Shown one piece after another: positions 1 to 10,974 of a DNA stretch of 64,000 nt. The notes below the pieces were generated by a model, which was not told the origin of the DNA, searched no databases, and saw only the letters and a program-made list of their open reading frames with translations. The stretch lies in contig JAFEKR010000045.1 of the NCBI GenBank assembly GCA_019022495.1, positions 248,001-312,000 on the forward strand. Reading direction: 5' to 3'. Position 1 is the first letter of the stretch, and the number at the start of each line of letters is the position of its first letter. The stretch is from Epichloe hybrida (Eukaryota; Ascomycota; Sordariomycetes; Hypocreales; Clavicipitaceae). The position numbers and the translations under genes were made by a program.

Positions 1-3000
1 GACCTGTTATCCCTAACCCTAGTGCACAAGAGGTTCTAAATAACTAGCTAAAAGAGCAGGCTATTAAGCAACAAGTAACTATAGACTAGTTATTAGAGAA
101 GCTAGAAAGCCTATCTATAACTGTAAATAGTTGTATGGAGGGTGTGGAATCTGATAAGCCCGCTAGTCAGCAGTAAGATCAGCAGCCTGTTCAAGAAAAT
201 CAAGCTAAATCTAGCTCTGTACAAGCAACCTTTAATAATTCAATTATTAAGGAATTCAATAAAAGGGTTTATAGTTTTCCAGAGACTGCTAGGCTTAAAG
301 GAGCCGAAAATTTCGAACAATAGAAACAAGCCCTAACTATCTAATTTAGAGCTTTAGGCATGCCTAATTTTCTAGATAATCCGGAGAGTTCTAGGGCGCT
401 AGGGGATCTGGATTAAGCTATTATCCTTATGTTATTAAGGGATAGTTATACGGAAGGACCCTAAGCCGCTATAACTTGGCAAAAATCACCTGAAGAAGCC
501 TATAATTTACTTATAAGGCAATATTCACATAGCGTTGAAATCTAGAGGGGGTCCCTATACTTAGAATTTCATAACCTGAATTTTCAAGAGTTTAAGGGGA
601 CTTTAGAATCCTTTAATGTAGTCTTTAATAATCTACTAGCTAGATTATTAATTTCTGGGGTCCTGATTGCTCCTATAGATCAGGTTAATTAATATCTTCA
701 ATCCCTAAAATCAACCTTCCCTCAGTAGGCTAAGAGGTAACGATTTAGCATGCGCACGAATAGGGCTATAGGGGCTCCCCTAGAAGCCCTAAATCTTCAA
801 TTTTTAATGGCAGACCTTCTAGCAGAACAGAGGGATAAATCATCTACGGTATCCAAAGCCCTGAATTATAAGGCTAAAAACCTTAAAAAAGGGGCTAAGG
901 ATAAAGACAAAGCCCCTAAGGATTAGAAGAAGAAAGGAGGCTCTAAAGAAAATAAGGGCTCTTCTAATTCTAATTCTTCTTCTAATAAGAAGAAGAAAAA
1001 GAAGCAAAAAGGTTAAAAATCAGATAAAAAGGATAATAAAGAGACCTCTAGAGAGGGATCTTTTATGCTAGGAAATTATAACCTTTCTAACGGTGCTCTT
1101 AAACCGTACAAGAAGCCTAGCCTTCATAAGACTAGTTATAAGAGCTCTAGTGATAATAGCTCTGATTCTAGCTCTAGTGAATTGGATAATGAAAATTAAG
1201 AAATTAAAACCTTAAATGGTTTTAATTATTACAGTAAAGACATAAAAAAGGCCCTATTATATAATATAGGTTTAACTATACATATTATTAATTCTAGGGA
1301 GGTCTTTAGGGATTATACCCCCTATAAAAAGGGGGAATGCAACCCTATTATAACTGGTGGTGGCCCTATTTACGCTAAGGGTCATGGTAGTGCTGTTTTT
1401 GAGGTCTTATATTAAAAGAATCCTAATAAATATAGCACCTTAGTGCTTAAAGATGCGCTATATTTTCCTTAGCTTGATGTTAATATAGTTAGTGGACTTA
1501 CGCACTATATATCTGGTGGTTGCCTCATAAAAAACCTACTTTATCTTAAAGATAGGTCTTGTATTGCAACCTTAGATATAGAAAAACATGGTTTTTTCTT
1601 TCACGTTAAAAACCAATCTACGCCAAAGTTATCTAAAGGGCCCTGTAATAACTCTTATTACATCCGACCTTTTACCTACGCCGCTTTTAAGGGTTATAGT
1701 TACCCTATAGAGGTTTAAATTCCCTCTAAAAAGCCGGATTAGGCTTCTGATTTAGATGAAATCGACGAAAATGATGATGATATTAAAGAAATCGTACGGG
1801 ATGATTTAGAGGAATTAGTCCCTTCTTCTTCGCCTATAGCCCTAGGTTAGGTCCCTTATAAATCTAAGGAAATAGATTTAGGGGTGTTAGAGGGCCCTAG
1901 TGGAGGAAAAGGGTCCCTAATACCTCTCTAAGAGGCCTGTGGTTCTCAAGGGGCCTAGCAGGGGACTAGTGAAGAGGGCCCTAGTCTAGATCCTAATTTA
2001 GACCCTAAGGATCTTCAATATTAACGGTTGTTAGAACTAGCTAGCCTATGGCATATATGATTAGGGCACCTAGGTTTTCCTTTGCTAAAGAAAACTAGCC
2101 TTATAAGTAAAGGAATCCCTGATTTTTCTAAAATTAAGGATAAGGATTTTAGATGTATTGCTTGTGATCAATCTAAGGCAGTTAGAAGACCTAGGAAATT
2201 AGCTATCCCTGACCCCCCAAGAGCTCTAGATTGAATAGAGGGGGATACGCTAAAAATCAGCCCTACGCCGTACAATAAGCAGTCAATTTGCTTATTTCTA
2301 GTTGATTGAAAGACTAGATATAAGTAGGTTATCTTATTACCTAATAAGGAAGGCCTAACTGTTTATAAGGCTATTAAAGGCTTCTTTAGAGGGCTTAAAA
2401 ATCAACTAGGTCAATATCCTCGGCATCTTCACTTTGATGGGGGCTAGGAAATCGATTCTAGTTGTTAAGCTTGGTTAAATTCTAAAGGGATTAAATTTAC
2501 GACTTCTAGTCCCTATATCCATGAGCAAAATGGATTAGCAGAGCGTTCAATTCGTACTATTCTAGATCGATTAAGGGCTACTATCCAGTGGGCAAAATTA
2601 CCGTTATTCTTATGGTGTTTTGTATTACTTGTAGTTGTTAACCTTGTTAATATAACTGCTAATACCACTAAGGATGAAAGCCCTGAATAACTGTTATCTA
2701 GGGAGCTAAATCAGCCTTATACAACTAATATTAGTAGTATTAGAGCTATAGGATCTCATTGTGAGGTTCTAATCCCCCTGGAAAAACAACCTAAAGCCCA
2801 GAAGTTAGCAGCTAGGACTATCCCTGGAAGACTTTTAGCTACACTAGGTTCTAACACCTACCTAGTGTACATCCCCTCTAAAAGGCTAGTTACAAAGACT
2901 AGCTTTATTAAGATTATAGAACCTATAGGCCCTGTTTCTAAAGGCTTACCTAGGATTTCTATAGGGGATAACCCTTTAGAGGGGGAAAATGATCTAGAAA

Positions 3001-5756
3001 ATGAAAATCAACAATATCTAGACTAAAGTTCAAAGGATTATCCTATAGACAACATAGGTATCCCTGTAGGTTAAGAAAAAACACCTATAGGCCCCGAAGA
3101 ACCCCCTAAAGGCTTAATTCCAGCGGATCCCATACAGGCGCAGCCTATAACTCAACTAGGAAATCAGATTTCGACTTCGGACCTCGATTTTAATAAAATT
3201 ATCAATTTTAACCCTAATATTGACCCTATGGATGTTAATATTAGTTCCCCTTCTTCTCTAGATTTTATAAAAGAAATCTGCTTTAAGGTACGGGAGAAGC
3301 TAAAGGAAAAGAATCCTATTAGCCCCGAGCCTAAGACCTGGAAGCAGGCTATATCTAGCCCTAAAAGGGATAAATGGATAGAAGCCACGTACAAGGAATA
3401 CAAACAGCTTCTAAAGGCTAGTACTTTTAAATTTATAGGGAAAGATCAAATCCCTAAGGGCCGAAAAGTACTAAAGAATAGGCTTGTTTATAAGCTTAAA
3501 AAGGATAAAGAAAATAATCCTTTAAAATATAAGGCTTGACTTGTTACTAAGGGATTTATGCAAATCGAAGGCCTAGATTACCTAGAGACCTTTGCTGCCA
3601 CAAGCATTCCCCCTAGCTGGAGGATTTTACTAGCCCTAGCGGCTTAGAATAACTAGGAAATCGAATAAATCGATTTTATAGGAGCTTTTCTTAATAGTAA
3701 GCTACAATAACAGATTTATATGGTTATTCCAGAAGGGTTTATTAAATTCCTTGAGGCAAATCCTAAACTAGCTAAATTAGCTAGAAGTTTTAGCTAGAAA
3801 CCTTCTAAAGACTAAGTAATTTTATTACAGAAGTCTTTATACGGCCTAAAACAAAGCTCAAGGGAATGGCAACAAGCGCTAATATTAGTGCTTAAATCCC
3901 TAGGATTTAACCCTTTAATATCTAACCTAGCTATCTTCTTTAATCCTTTAACCAAAACCTTTGTTATTACGTACGTTAATGACTGTCTTCTAATTGGACT
4001 GGATTTATCTTATATCTAAAGGCTTAAAAAGGAACTTCATAAAGTCTATCCAATAGAAGATAGGGGGCCTGCTAAATTCTTCTTAGGGGTTCAAATTATA
4101 CAAGATAGGCCTAATAGAATACTAAAAATTCATTAATCTTAGTATATATTAGAAGCCTTAAAACGATTTAATATGCTAGATAGTAAGCCTATTAGTATAC
4201 CTCTTCAGCTAGGCGTTTTAGCTACGCAGATAACTAAGCTTTTAATAGCTAGCAAAATCAAGCTTTATCAGTGTATTATAGGGACTATAATGTACCTAAT
4301 ATTGCTTACAAGGCCTGATACAGCTTTTAAGCTACAGTGGTTATCTACTACACTAGCTAGCCCTTACATAGAACACCTAAAAGCAGCTAAAAATCTGCTA
4401 AGGTATCTATTAGGGACTAGATTCCTTGCTATTATCTATAGGGGAGACCTTAAAGGTTTAGTTAGCAAAAGCCTAATAGGTTATTATAATAGTGATTTTG
4501 CAGGGGATAAAAAGACCTTAAAATTAACCTATGCTTATCTATCCAAGCTAGCTGGCGGACCTATTAGCTAGAAATCAAAGAAAGCTAGTACAATAGCTCT
4601 ATTAACATTAGAAGCTGAAGCTAATGCTATCTGCGAGACCTTCTAGGAGCTTCAGTAGCTTCAGGGCTTATTTAAGGAGCTAAAAACCCCTATTTCTCCC
4701 CCTATCCAGATATATTGCAATAATTAAGGCGCTATAACTACTGCTTATAACCCTACTTTACATAGTTATACAAAGTATACATTGCTAAAGTTTAACTATA
4801 TTAGGTAATAGGTTTTAGAGGGTTTAGCTAAGATCGAATATCTAGATATGAAGTCAATGCCTGTAGATAGTCTTACGAAACCTCTTTCTAGACCTCTTTA
4901 TTAGGCTTTTATTAAGCTTTTAGGGCTTAATAATTATTAAACTAATAACTAATTCCCTTTAACAGGGAACTAAAAAACAACGTTAAAAAGGGAGCTATAT
5001 TTAACAATAGCTAGGAATTCAAAAAGGGGGCTTTTTTCATATTTTCCTGTTTTTCCCTTTTATCTATTATTATTAAAAGTTATTAATTTTTCCCTGTAGT
5101 CTTTTTGTACACTTCTAATTGCTTTTAAATATAATTCTTTTGTAGAGGGGGTGTTAAAAATAAGACCTATTTTTAGCCCTTTTCTAGTTAAAGAACCTTC
5201 TTATTACTAGCTTGCTTTGCAAGTCTGATAGCTGCACTGCAGCTGTTAACGGTCGCGAGGGCAGCTATCAATAGCTACGTCGTAGCTGTTAACAGCTGCA
5301 ACTAACTATGTGGATGACTAATTAGTCAATTGTGTTGTGGTTGCAAGTGTAGCTATAACTACGCTACTAGTAATTAGGTAAGCTAGGGTAACGTAAGCTA
5401 GGGTGACGTAAGCAGGTTACCCTACACATAACTTACCCTATAGCTATCTTTAATAACGATTTTCTCTTTATCTAGAGGTTATATAAAAGTTTCATATATA
5501 GCAAATCAAAGCTTAAAGATAGGGCTTTCTCTTTATGCAAGGTTATTTTTTAGACCAAAAGTTAGTGCATACAGGTTGCTAGCTAGTATGGTGGTGAGTC
5601 GATTTTTTGGTTTTTACATACAAATGAATTTTGCGGAAAATCAAAAGTAGCCCGTAAGACCCCGTTAGCGGCCCAGATCCACTAATACGGTCAGTAAGTC
5701 TATGAGAGGAAGAAGATCTTTTTAACTAGCTAGATAGCTAGTCCTCTTAACTAACA
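1..5756 (+). mobile_element. RIP-degraded Ty1/copia LTR retrotransposon, left end outside window
   Basis: A single plus-strand polyprotein can be followed through many in-frame TAG, TAA and a few TGA stops. A Lys/Ser-rich Gag tail lies at about 900-1015. The GAG-pre-integrase zinc motif follows at about 2045-2190 (WHIxLGHL, then CIACDQSK). The integrase core is at about 2230-2700, with FDGG and HEQNGLAERS. Reverse transcriptase spans about 3330-4080, with YGLKQSSREW and YVNDCLL where copia elements have YVDD. RNase H is at about 4280-4930 (LTRPDT, LTLEAEA). This Gag-IN-RT-RH order is diagnostic for copia, since gypsy elements place integrase last. Stops stand where Gln (CAG, CAA), Trp or Arg (CGA to TGA, in the LGHL motif) is expected, as C-to-T and G-to-A mutation would produce. 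The longest open pieces are 3228-3539 and 4173-4571. No 5' LTR is in the window. The element cannot encode working proteins. Confidence 0.9.
5152..5756 (+). repeat. Candidate 3' LTR of the copia element
   Basis: A purine run ending in GGGGG (5144-5151) directly precedes TGTTA at 5152, as a polypurine tract precedes a 3' LTR. The nearest convincing complementary end is TAACA at 5752-5756, giving 5-bp inverted termini and a length of 605 bp. Inside are a TATA-like stretch at about 5468-5479 and a short tandem repeat containing ACGTAAGCTAGGGT at about 5380-5420. The partner 5' LTR is outside the window, so the right border is a guess; the left border is firmer. Confidence 0.45.
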
Positions 5757-8722
5757 ACAGCCGCATTACCCATACAACATATCTAAAATCAATTCTATTG
5801 CTCTATAAGATATCATAAAAGTAATCTAAATTGAATTCTATTAGTTAATAACTGCTATAACCTTCCGTTGCGTTGCGTTAATTAATTCAACGTTGCAGCC
5901 CTATCGGACCCTGACCGTAGAGCTTGCACCCGTACAGCTGTTGCTAGCTGGCAACTAGCTCCCTACATTTCAATAGCTACTATATTAGAGGCTAAAGCGA
6001 ATCTTATAAAATTAACTACTTATAATATAAAGATTATATTAATAGAGGAATTTATTAAGTATTAGAGTAGGTATTTTATAAATAAAGTTTTATTATAAGC
6101 CTATAAGCTTCTGCTAGGATTTATAGAAGTGTTAGGTAGTTAGAGGAGGTAGTTTACTCTAGTTAATACTCTGATTGCTTAGCTTTAACTAATAATATTA
6201 TACCTTAGACTAGGAGGAGTTTATAGAATCCCTAATCCCTAGTAGCTTAATAGATATTAAGCCACACCCCTAGCAAAATAGAATTATACTCTAGGTACTT
6301 ACCCTTAGCAGTAGCCTTAGATATAAACTAGGTATAATAGTAATACTAGTAATAGAACTTCTAGTAACTATTAGGCTGCTAATTAACTAGGGCAAGGGGG
6401 AGGTAAAGTAACCTTTGTACTACTAGTCTAGACTAGTACTATTATACTACCTTAATTATTATAGGTAATACTGCAAAATTAGGGTCCCTATAGATGTATA
6501 TAAGAGCTTAGACTTACTACTAAATCTCGGAACTAGTATGTTAATGGCACTACCCCTTTGCCTTATAAAGGTGCTTATTTTAAGTGTGGTGTTGCTAGGT
6601 ATTACGCTACTAATTACACTATAATAGGAAATAATATATTATAGAGATAGAAGTCTGTATAGCTAAAGTTAATAACCCTTCCCCCTAGGAATAATAACTC
6701 TTAGGTCCCTAGATAAGTTTATGCTAGGTTAGCTTAGATTTATTTAGGTAGGGATAAGTGTAATAAAGTTAAAGTGCCTTAAATTATTAAAGAAGTTCCT
6801 ACTAGAACTATAGTTAAGGCTTATTATGCGCTAATTAAACCTAAGGCCACAGAGGATATTACTATATTAGTAGGTAACCGCTAACTTATTTAGCTTAAAG
6901 AGGTATTATTAACTATCCCTCCTTAGTTAGTAGCTATGGTTAATATAAAGAAGCTAGGAGCTAGATAGGCTAACTTAAGAGCTTAAGTAAAAGATATTAT
7001 AGATAAGGATAAACCCCTTAAACCCCTGTTAAAGAGTCTCTAGAAAGTAAACTTAGAGACTCTAGAGTCTATAGCTTAAGGTGCTCTTTAGGTTATAATA
7101 TTGATTTTAAAAGTAATACTACCTTTAAAGAAGTAAAAAGGGATGCTACTTAGTAATATCCTTAAGGATAAGACCCCTATACCTACGCTAGAAGCTACTC
7201 TATTAGTAAGGGAAAAAGTAGTAAAGAGAAATATATAAGCCTTAAGTAAGATCTAGGGTTATAAGGGTCTTAGTCCTATTAATTAGAAGGCACTAGCTAG
7301 TTGAATTTTAGTTCTAATATTGCTTATAGACTTATAGTAAATCAGTCCTAAGATATCTAAGTAGTTTCGGAAGCTATTCTTATAGGTAACTACCTTAAGG
7401 AGGTAATTAGGGAAGAAGGTAGCCTTCTCCCTTAATATAGGCTCTATTTAGGCTACTTTAGGTAATAGTAAGAAAATTCTAGTATCTAATAATTATAACA
7501 CTAAGTTACTTCGTGAGCACTAGTTAGGTGCTAAACTATTTAGAATTATAGTTTAGGCTTAAATAGGATTTCGGAAAGAGTAAGTATTTAACCTTAAGCC
7601 TAGGCAAGCTATAGTAAACTAAGGGGCTAAGATTAATATTATATCTTAGGCTTTTATATTACAAGAAAATATACTAGTTTATAACTTAGGGTCTATAGGT
7701 TCTAAGGACTATAAATGATTAACGCTAATAGCTAGGAGAACATAGTTACCTACTTTATATTAATAAAAGTAACCTATTATAAGGTTACTTAATCTATTTA
7801 GGCTATTATTACGCCTAATCACTAGCTAAAGAACTAGATAATCCTAATTTTAGGTCTACCCTAGCTATATAACATAGGAGCAAAGTTTGACATCAGAAAG
7901 TTAGAATTAATAATCAGGGTTAAAGAGCGCGGAGATAAAGTTATGTTTATTAAAGGACCTTTAGTAGCTTTGTTAACTTAATAGAAAGTTATACTCTACC
8001 TAGCTAAGCCTATAATCCTAGAAAAATATATTAGATAGGATAACGTAAACATATCCCCTAATAGAGCATTATCTAGCTTAGATAATAAGGATGATTTAGA
8101 TAATTCAGAAAACTAAGTGACTCGCTATAACCTAGTTAAGTTAAAAAACTAAATCTAATAGCCTAGAGTAATACTCTAGAAGATTAGCTCCGAGAACTTC
8201 TATTTATTTATTTCTAGGCAAAACCTATAGTGTAGTTCTTAGGCCATGCCCCTTAAATTACTTACCCTATCTTAGTACGGAAGGAATATTAGCTTACTAG
8301 CTAACTTAGTCTTTGCATATTTTTATCTAAAGTAAATTTACTTAAAAACAAGGAGAAGTACTCTATAGGGTAAAGGACTAATAACATTAAAGAGATAACT
8401 TAATAGAATAAGGATAATTAGCCTAGACTAATTATAAAAGAGCCTCTATTATTTCTATTTCTAACTTATTAAAGAATATAGAGGAGAGAGACTAACTAGG
8501 AGACCCTAATTAAGATAGTGTTAATGTAGTTTAAGGGTTATAGCGTAACCCTAGGACTACTAGTTCTAAAGCTAATAGTAAAGGAAGTTATACAAATATT
8601 TTATACCTATAGAGACCTAAATGCTTCATCCATTGCTAATATTCCTATAACAGACCTCTATATGCACGTACCTTAACTAAAAGAAAATATAAAACTATAG
8701 GCCTAATCCCTAAAGAGGCAGT

Positions 8723-8732
8723 GGTTAAAGCC
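8723..8732. repeat. Left copy of 10-bp target-site duplication (GGTTAAAGCC)
   Basis: GGTTAAAGCC lies immediately left of the inserted element and is repeated exactly at 10965-10974, immediately right of it. Removing the insertion and one copy rejoins the gypsy reading frame. Confidence 0.85.
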
Positions 8733-8739
8733 AGAGCAT

Positions 8740-8806
8740 TGTTGTATTGTATTGTATTGTATTTTTTGGCCCTTCGATGTGTTGTATTGTATTGTATTGC
8801 CCTATG
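8740..8806. repeat. TTGTA pentamer run at left end of the TIR element
   Basis: Two blocks of TGTAT/TTGTA pentamers are separated by a short unique stretch containing GGCCCTTCGATG. A comparable mirrored arrangement is present at the right end. Confidence 0.8.
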
Positions 8807-9097
8807 TATTATTAGGGAAAATTAAAAGTGGGGTATTATATAAATTTATTATATAGTAGTTTTTTTAAGTAATCTAATTATAGTATCCTTATTTTTATAT
8901 ATAATTTAGTTATTTATTTAAAAATCTATAAAGTTTTAGCTTATTTAGAAAAGTAAGCTTATTTTAGATATATAATATCTTAGTAATATTCTTTTATATC
9001 TATTTTTAAGAATGCTTTTTTCTTAATATATTAAGGGTCTTTCTATGCTTATATCTATTTTCTATAATTTATTATAATTATTTATTTTATAAAAATA

Positions 9098-9165
9098 CAT
9101 TATAATACAATACAATACAATACATTACATTACAATACAATACAATGCAATACAATACAATACAA
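9098..9165. repeat. TACAA pentamer run inside the TIR element
   Basis: About a dozen imperfect ATACA/TACAA pentamers lie here, in the opposite orientation to the run at the left end. Fold-back pairing with the left end is possible. Confidence 0.75.
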
Positions 9166-9860
9166 TATATTATTAAAAAGGTAAGGTAGTATATATACTT
9201 ATTATATAGTAGATTTTTAATATAATCTAATTAAGATATCCTTAAATTTTTATACTATTTAGGTATTTAGTTATAGAATTATAAAGTTTTAGCTAATTTA
9301 GACTATTAAGCTATATATATATATAGGGTAGCTATAAATAGTATTATCTAAACTTAACTTATAGTAATATTTATTCTTTATATTTTAAAGGTTATCCTAT
9401 CTTTCTAGCTTTTTTATAGGATTTACTATGCATTTTAATATAGTATTTTTGCTTTAAATATAATATTTACCCTAAAGAAATAATTTATAATTCTAAATAA
9501 ATAAGATTAAAACTCTAATAAAAATATACTTATATATATAAGGAATTTATTATAAAGAGAAAATTAACACTTATTTAATAAATACTTCTTTTACTATTAA
9601 GCTATTTTATTATAATTATAATAAATTATATTAGCTTTTAACCTTTTTTAAACTAAAAGAGAAGGAAAAAACCTAGGAAAAGTTTATAAAGAAAGGTTAA
9701 AATATTATATAAAGAATAATTATAATATATATACTATTTTTTTTAATATTAAGTAAATAAATAAATAAGCTTTAAAAGTAAGTTTAATTATTTATACTAC
9801 TTTTAGCTTACTTACTTAGTTATAAAGTGTTTTTAAAATCTAAAAGTAGGTCTATTAATA

Positions 9861-10345
9861 CTATAAACCTAGTATTATCTCTTTACTTAGTTATATAATT
9901 CTAGCTAAAAAAACATATATACAAAGTGGGTCTAAAAGTGGGTCCTATTAGTTATACTATAAACCTAGTATTATCTCTTTACTTAGTTATATAATTCTAG
10001 CTAAAAAACATATATACAAAAGTGGGTCTAAAAGTGGGTCCTATTAGTTATACTATAAACCTAGTATTATCTCTTTACTTAGTTATATAATTCTAGCTAA
10101 AAAACATATATACAAAAGTGGGTCTAAAAGTGGGTCCTATTAGTTATACTATAAACCTAGTATTATCTCTTTACTTAGTTATATAATTCTAGCTAAAAAG
10201 AAATATATATACCAAAGTAGGTCTAAAAGTGGGTCCTATTAGTTATACTATAAACATAATAATCTCTTTACTTAGTTATATAATTTTAGTTAAAAAGAGA
10301 GAAATATACTAAAGTAAGTCTTATAGTTATATTAGGACTTACTTT
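9861..10345. repeat. 96-bp satellite, four full copies plus a diverged fifth
   Basis: Units start with CTATAAAC at 9861, 9957, 10053, 10149 and 10248, so the spacing is 96, 96, 96 and 99 bp. The first four are nearly identical, and the fifth has small deletions and substitutions. Each contains GTGGGTCTAAAAGTGGGTCC. The array lies wholly within the TIR element. Confidence 0.9.
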
Positions 10346-10611
10346 CTATTAGTATAAAATTATAAATAGTATAATATTAAAAATATAAAAAAGAAAGGAA
10401 TTTTATTTTATTAATATTTTAAAAAACCTTTAAATACTAAATAATTAATAAGTCTAGCTTTTTCTATAGTAATTTACTTATAAATACTTATATTTATATT
10501 ATATTAATTTATTACTTATTTATTTTTAATTAAACTTTAACACTAATAATATTTTAAGTTATATAAGTAATAAAAGTAATAAAAGTAATATATATATTAT
10601 AATAATATATA

Positions 10612-10770
10612 TAAGCTATTGTAAGCTATTATAAGCTACTATAAGCTATTATAAGCTATTGTAAGCTATTATAAGCTACTATAAGCTATTATAAGCTATT
10701 GTAAGCTATTGTAAGCTATTATAAGCTATTAGAAGCTATTAGAAGCTATTAGAAGCTATTAGAAGCTATT
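10612..10770. repeat. 10-bp minisatellite (AAGCTATTAT-type), about 16 copies
   Basis: Units of the form TAAGCTATTA vary at one or two positions (ATT/ACT, GTA/ATA). Towards the right, several copies read AGAAGCTATT, so variants are spatially ordered. This is a second tandem array inside the TIR element. Confidence 0.9.
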
Positions 10771-10856
10771 ATATTAACTATATATACCTTATAATTAAGG
10801 AATTTACTTAAAACTAAAAAAAATACAAAAAAAATACAAAACAATACAAATAATAC

Positions 10857-10955
10857 ATGTATTGTATTGTATTGTAAAATTTTGGATGTATTGTATTGTA
10901 TTGTCAATACAATACAATACAATGCACAATACATCAAATGTATTGTATTGTATTG
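10857..10955. repeat. TTGTA/TACAA pentamer run at right end of the TIR element
   Basis: GTATT and AATAC pentamer blocks alternate in orientation just inside the right terminal CAATGCTCT. They mirror the left-end array and make a long stem with it possible. Confidence 0.8.
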
Positions 10956-10964
10956 CAATGCTCT

Positions 10965-10974
10965 GGTTAAAGCC
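10965..10974. repeat. Right copy of 10-bp target-site duplication
   Basis: GGTTAAAGCC here is an exact copy of 8723-8732. Confidence 0.85.

Larger units (their letters stand above)
8733..10964. mobile_element. Non-autonomous TIR element inserted in the gypsy copy (MULE-like)
   Basis: This 2,232-bp segment begins AGAGCATTG and ends CAATGCTCT, a perfect 9-bp terminal inverted repeat, and is flanked by a 10-bp direct duplication. Inside the termini, both ends continue into TTGTA/TACAA pentamer runs in mirrored orientation, so the inverted repeats may really be longer and imperfect. The interior is very AT-rich, carries two satellites, and has no open frame above about 70 codons, so it is not autonomous. 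A 9-11 bp duplication is typical of Mutator-like elements, and hAT elements make 8 bp. Family placement is therefore an inference from duplication length only, as no transposase is present. Confidence 0.75.

Noticed and set aside
9..20. Telomere-like CCCTAACCCTA at the left edge
   Set aside because: Only about two repeat units, inside the retrotransposon frame.
9861..10770. CRISPR-like or centromeric array
   Set aside because: Units are directly adjacent without spacers, and the arrays lie inside a single small insertion.
8733..10964. hAT-type element
   Set aside because: The duplication is 10 bp rather than 8, though without a transposase this is not fully excluded.
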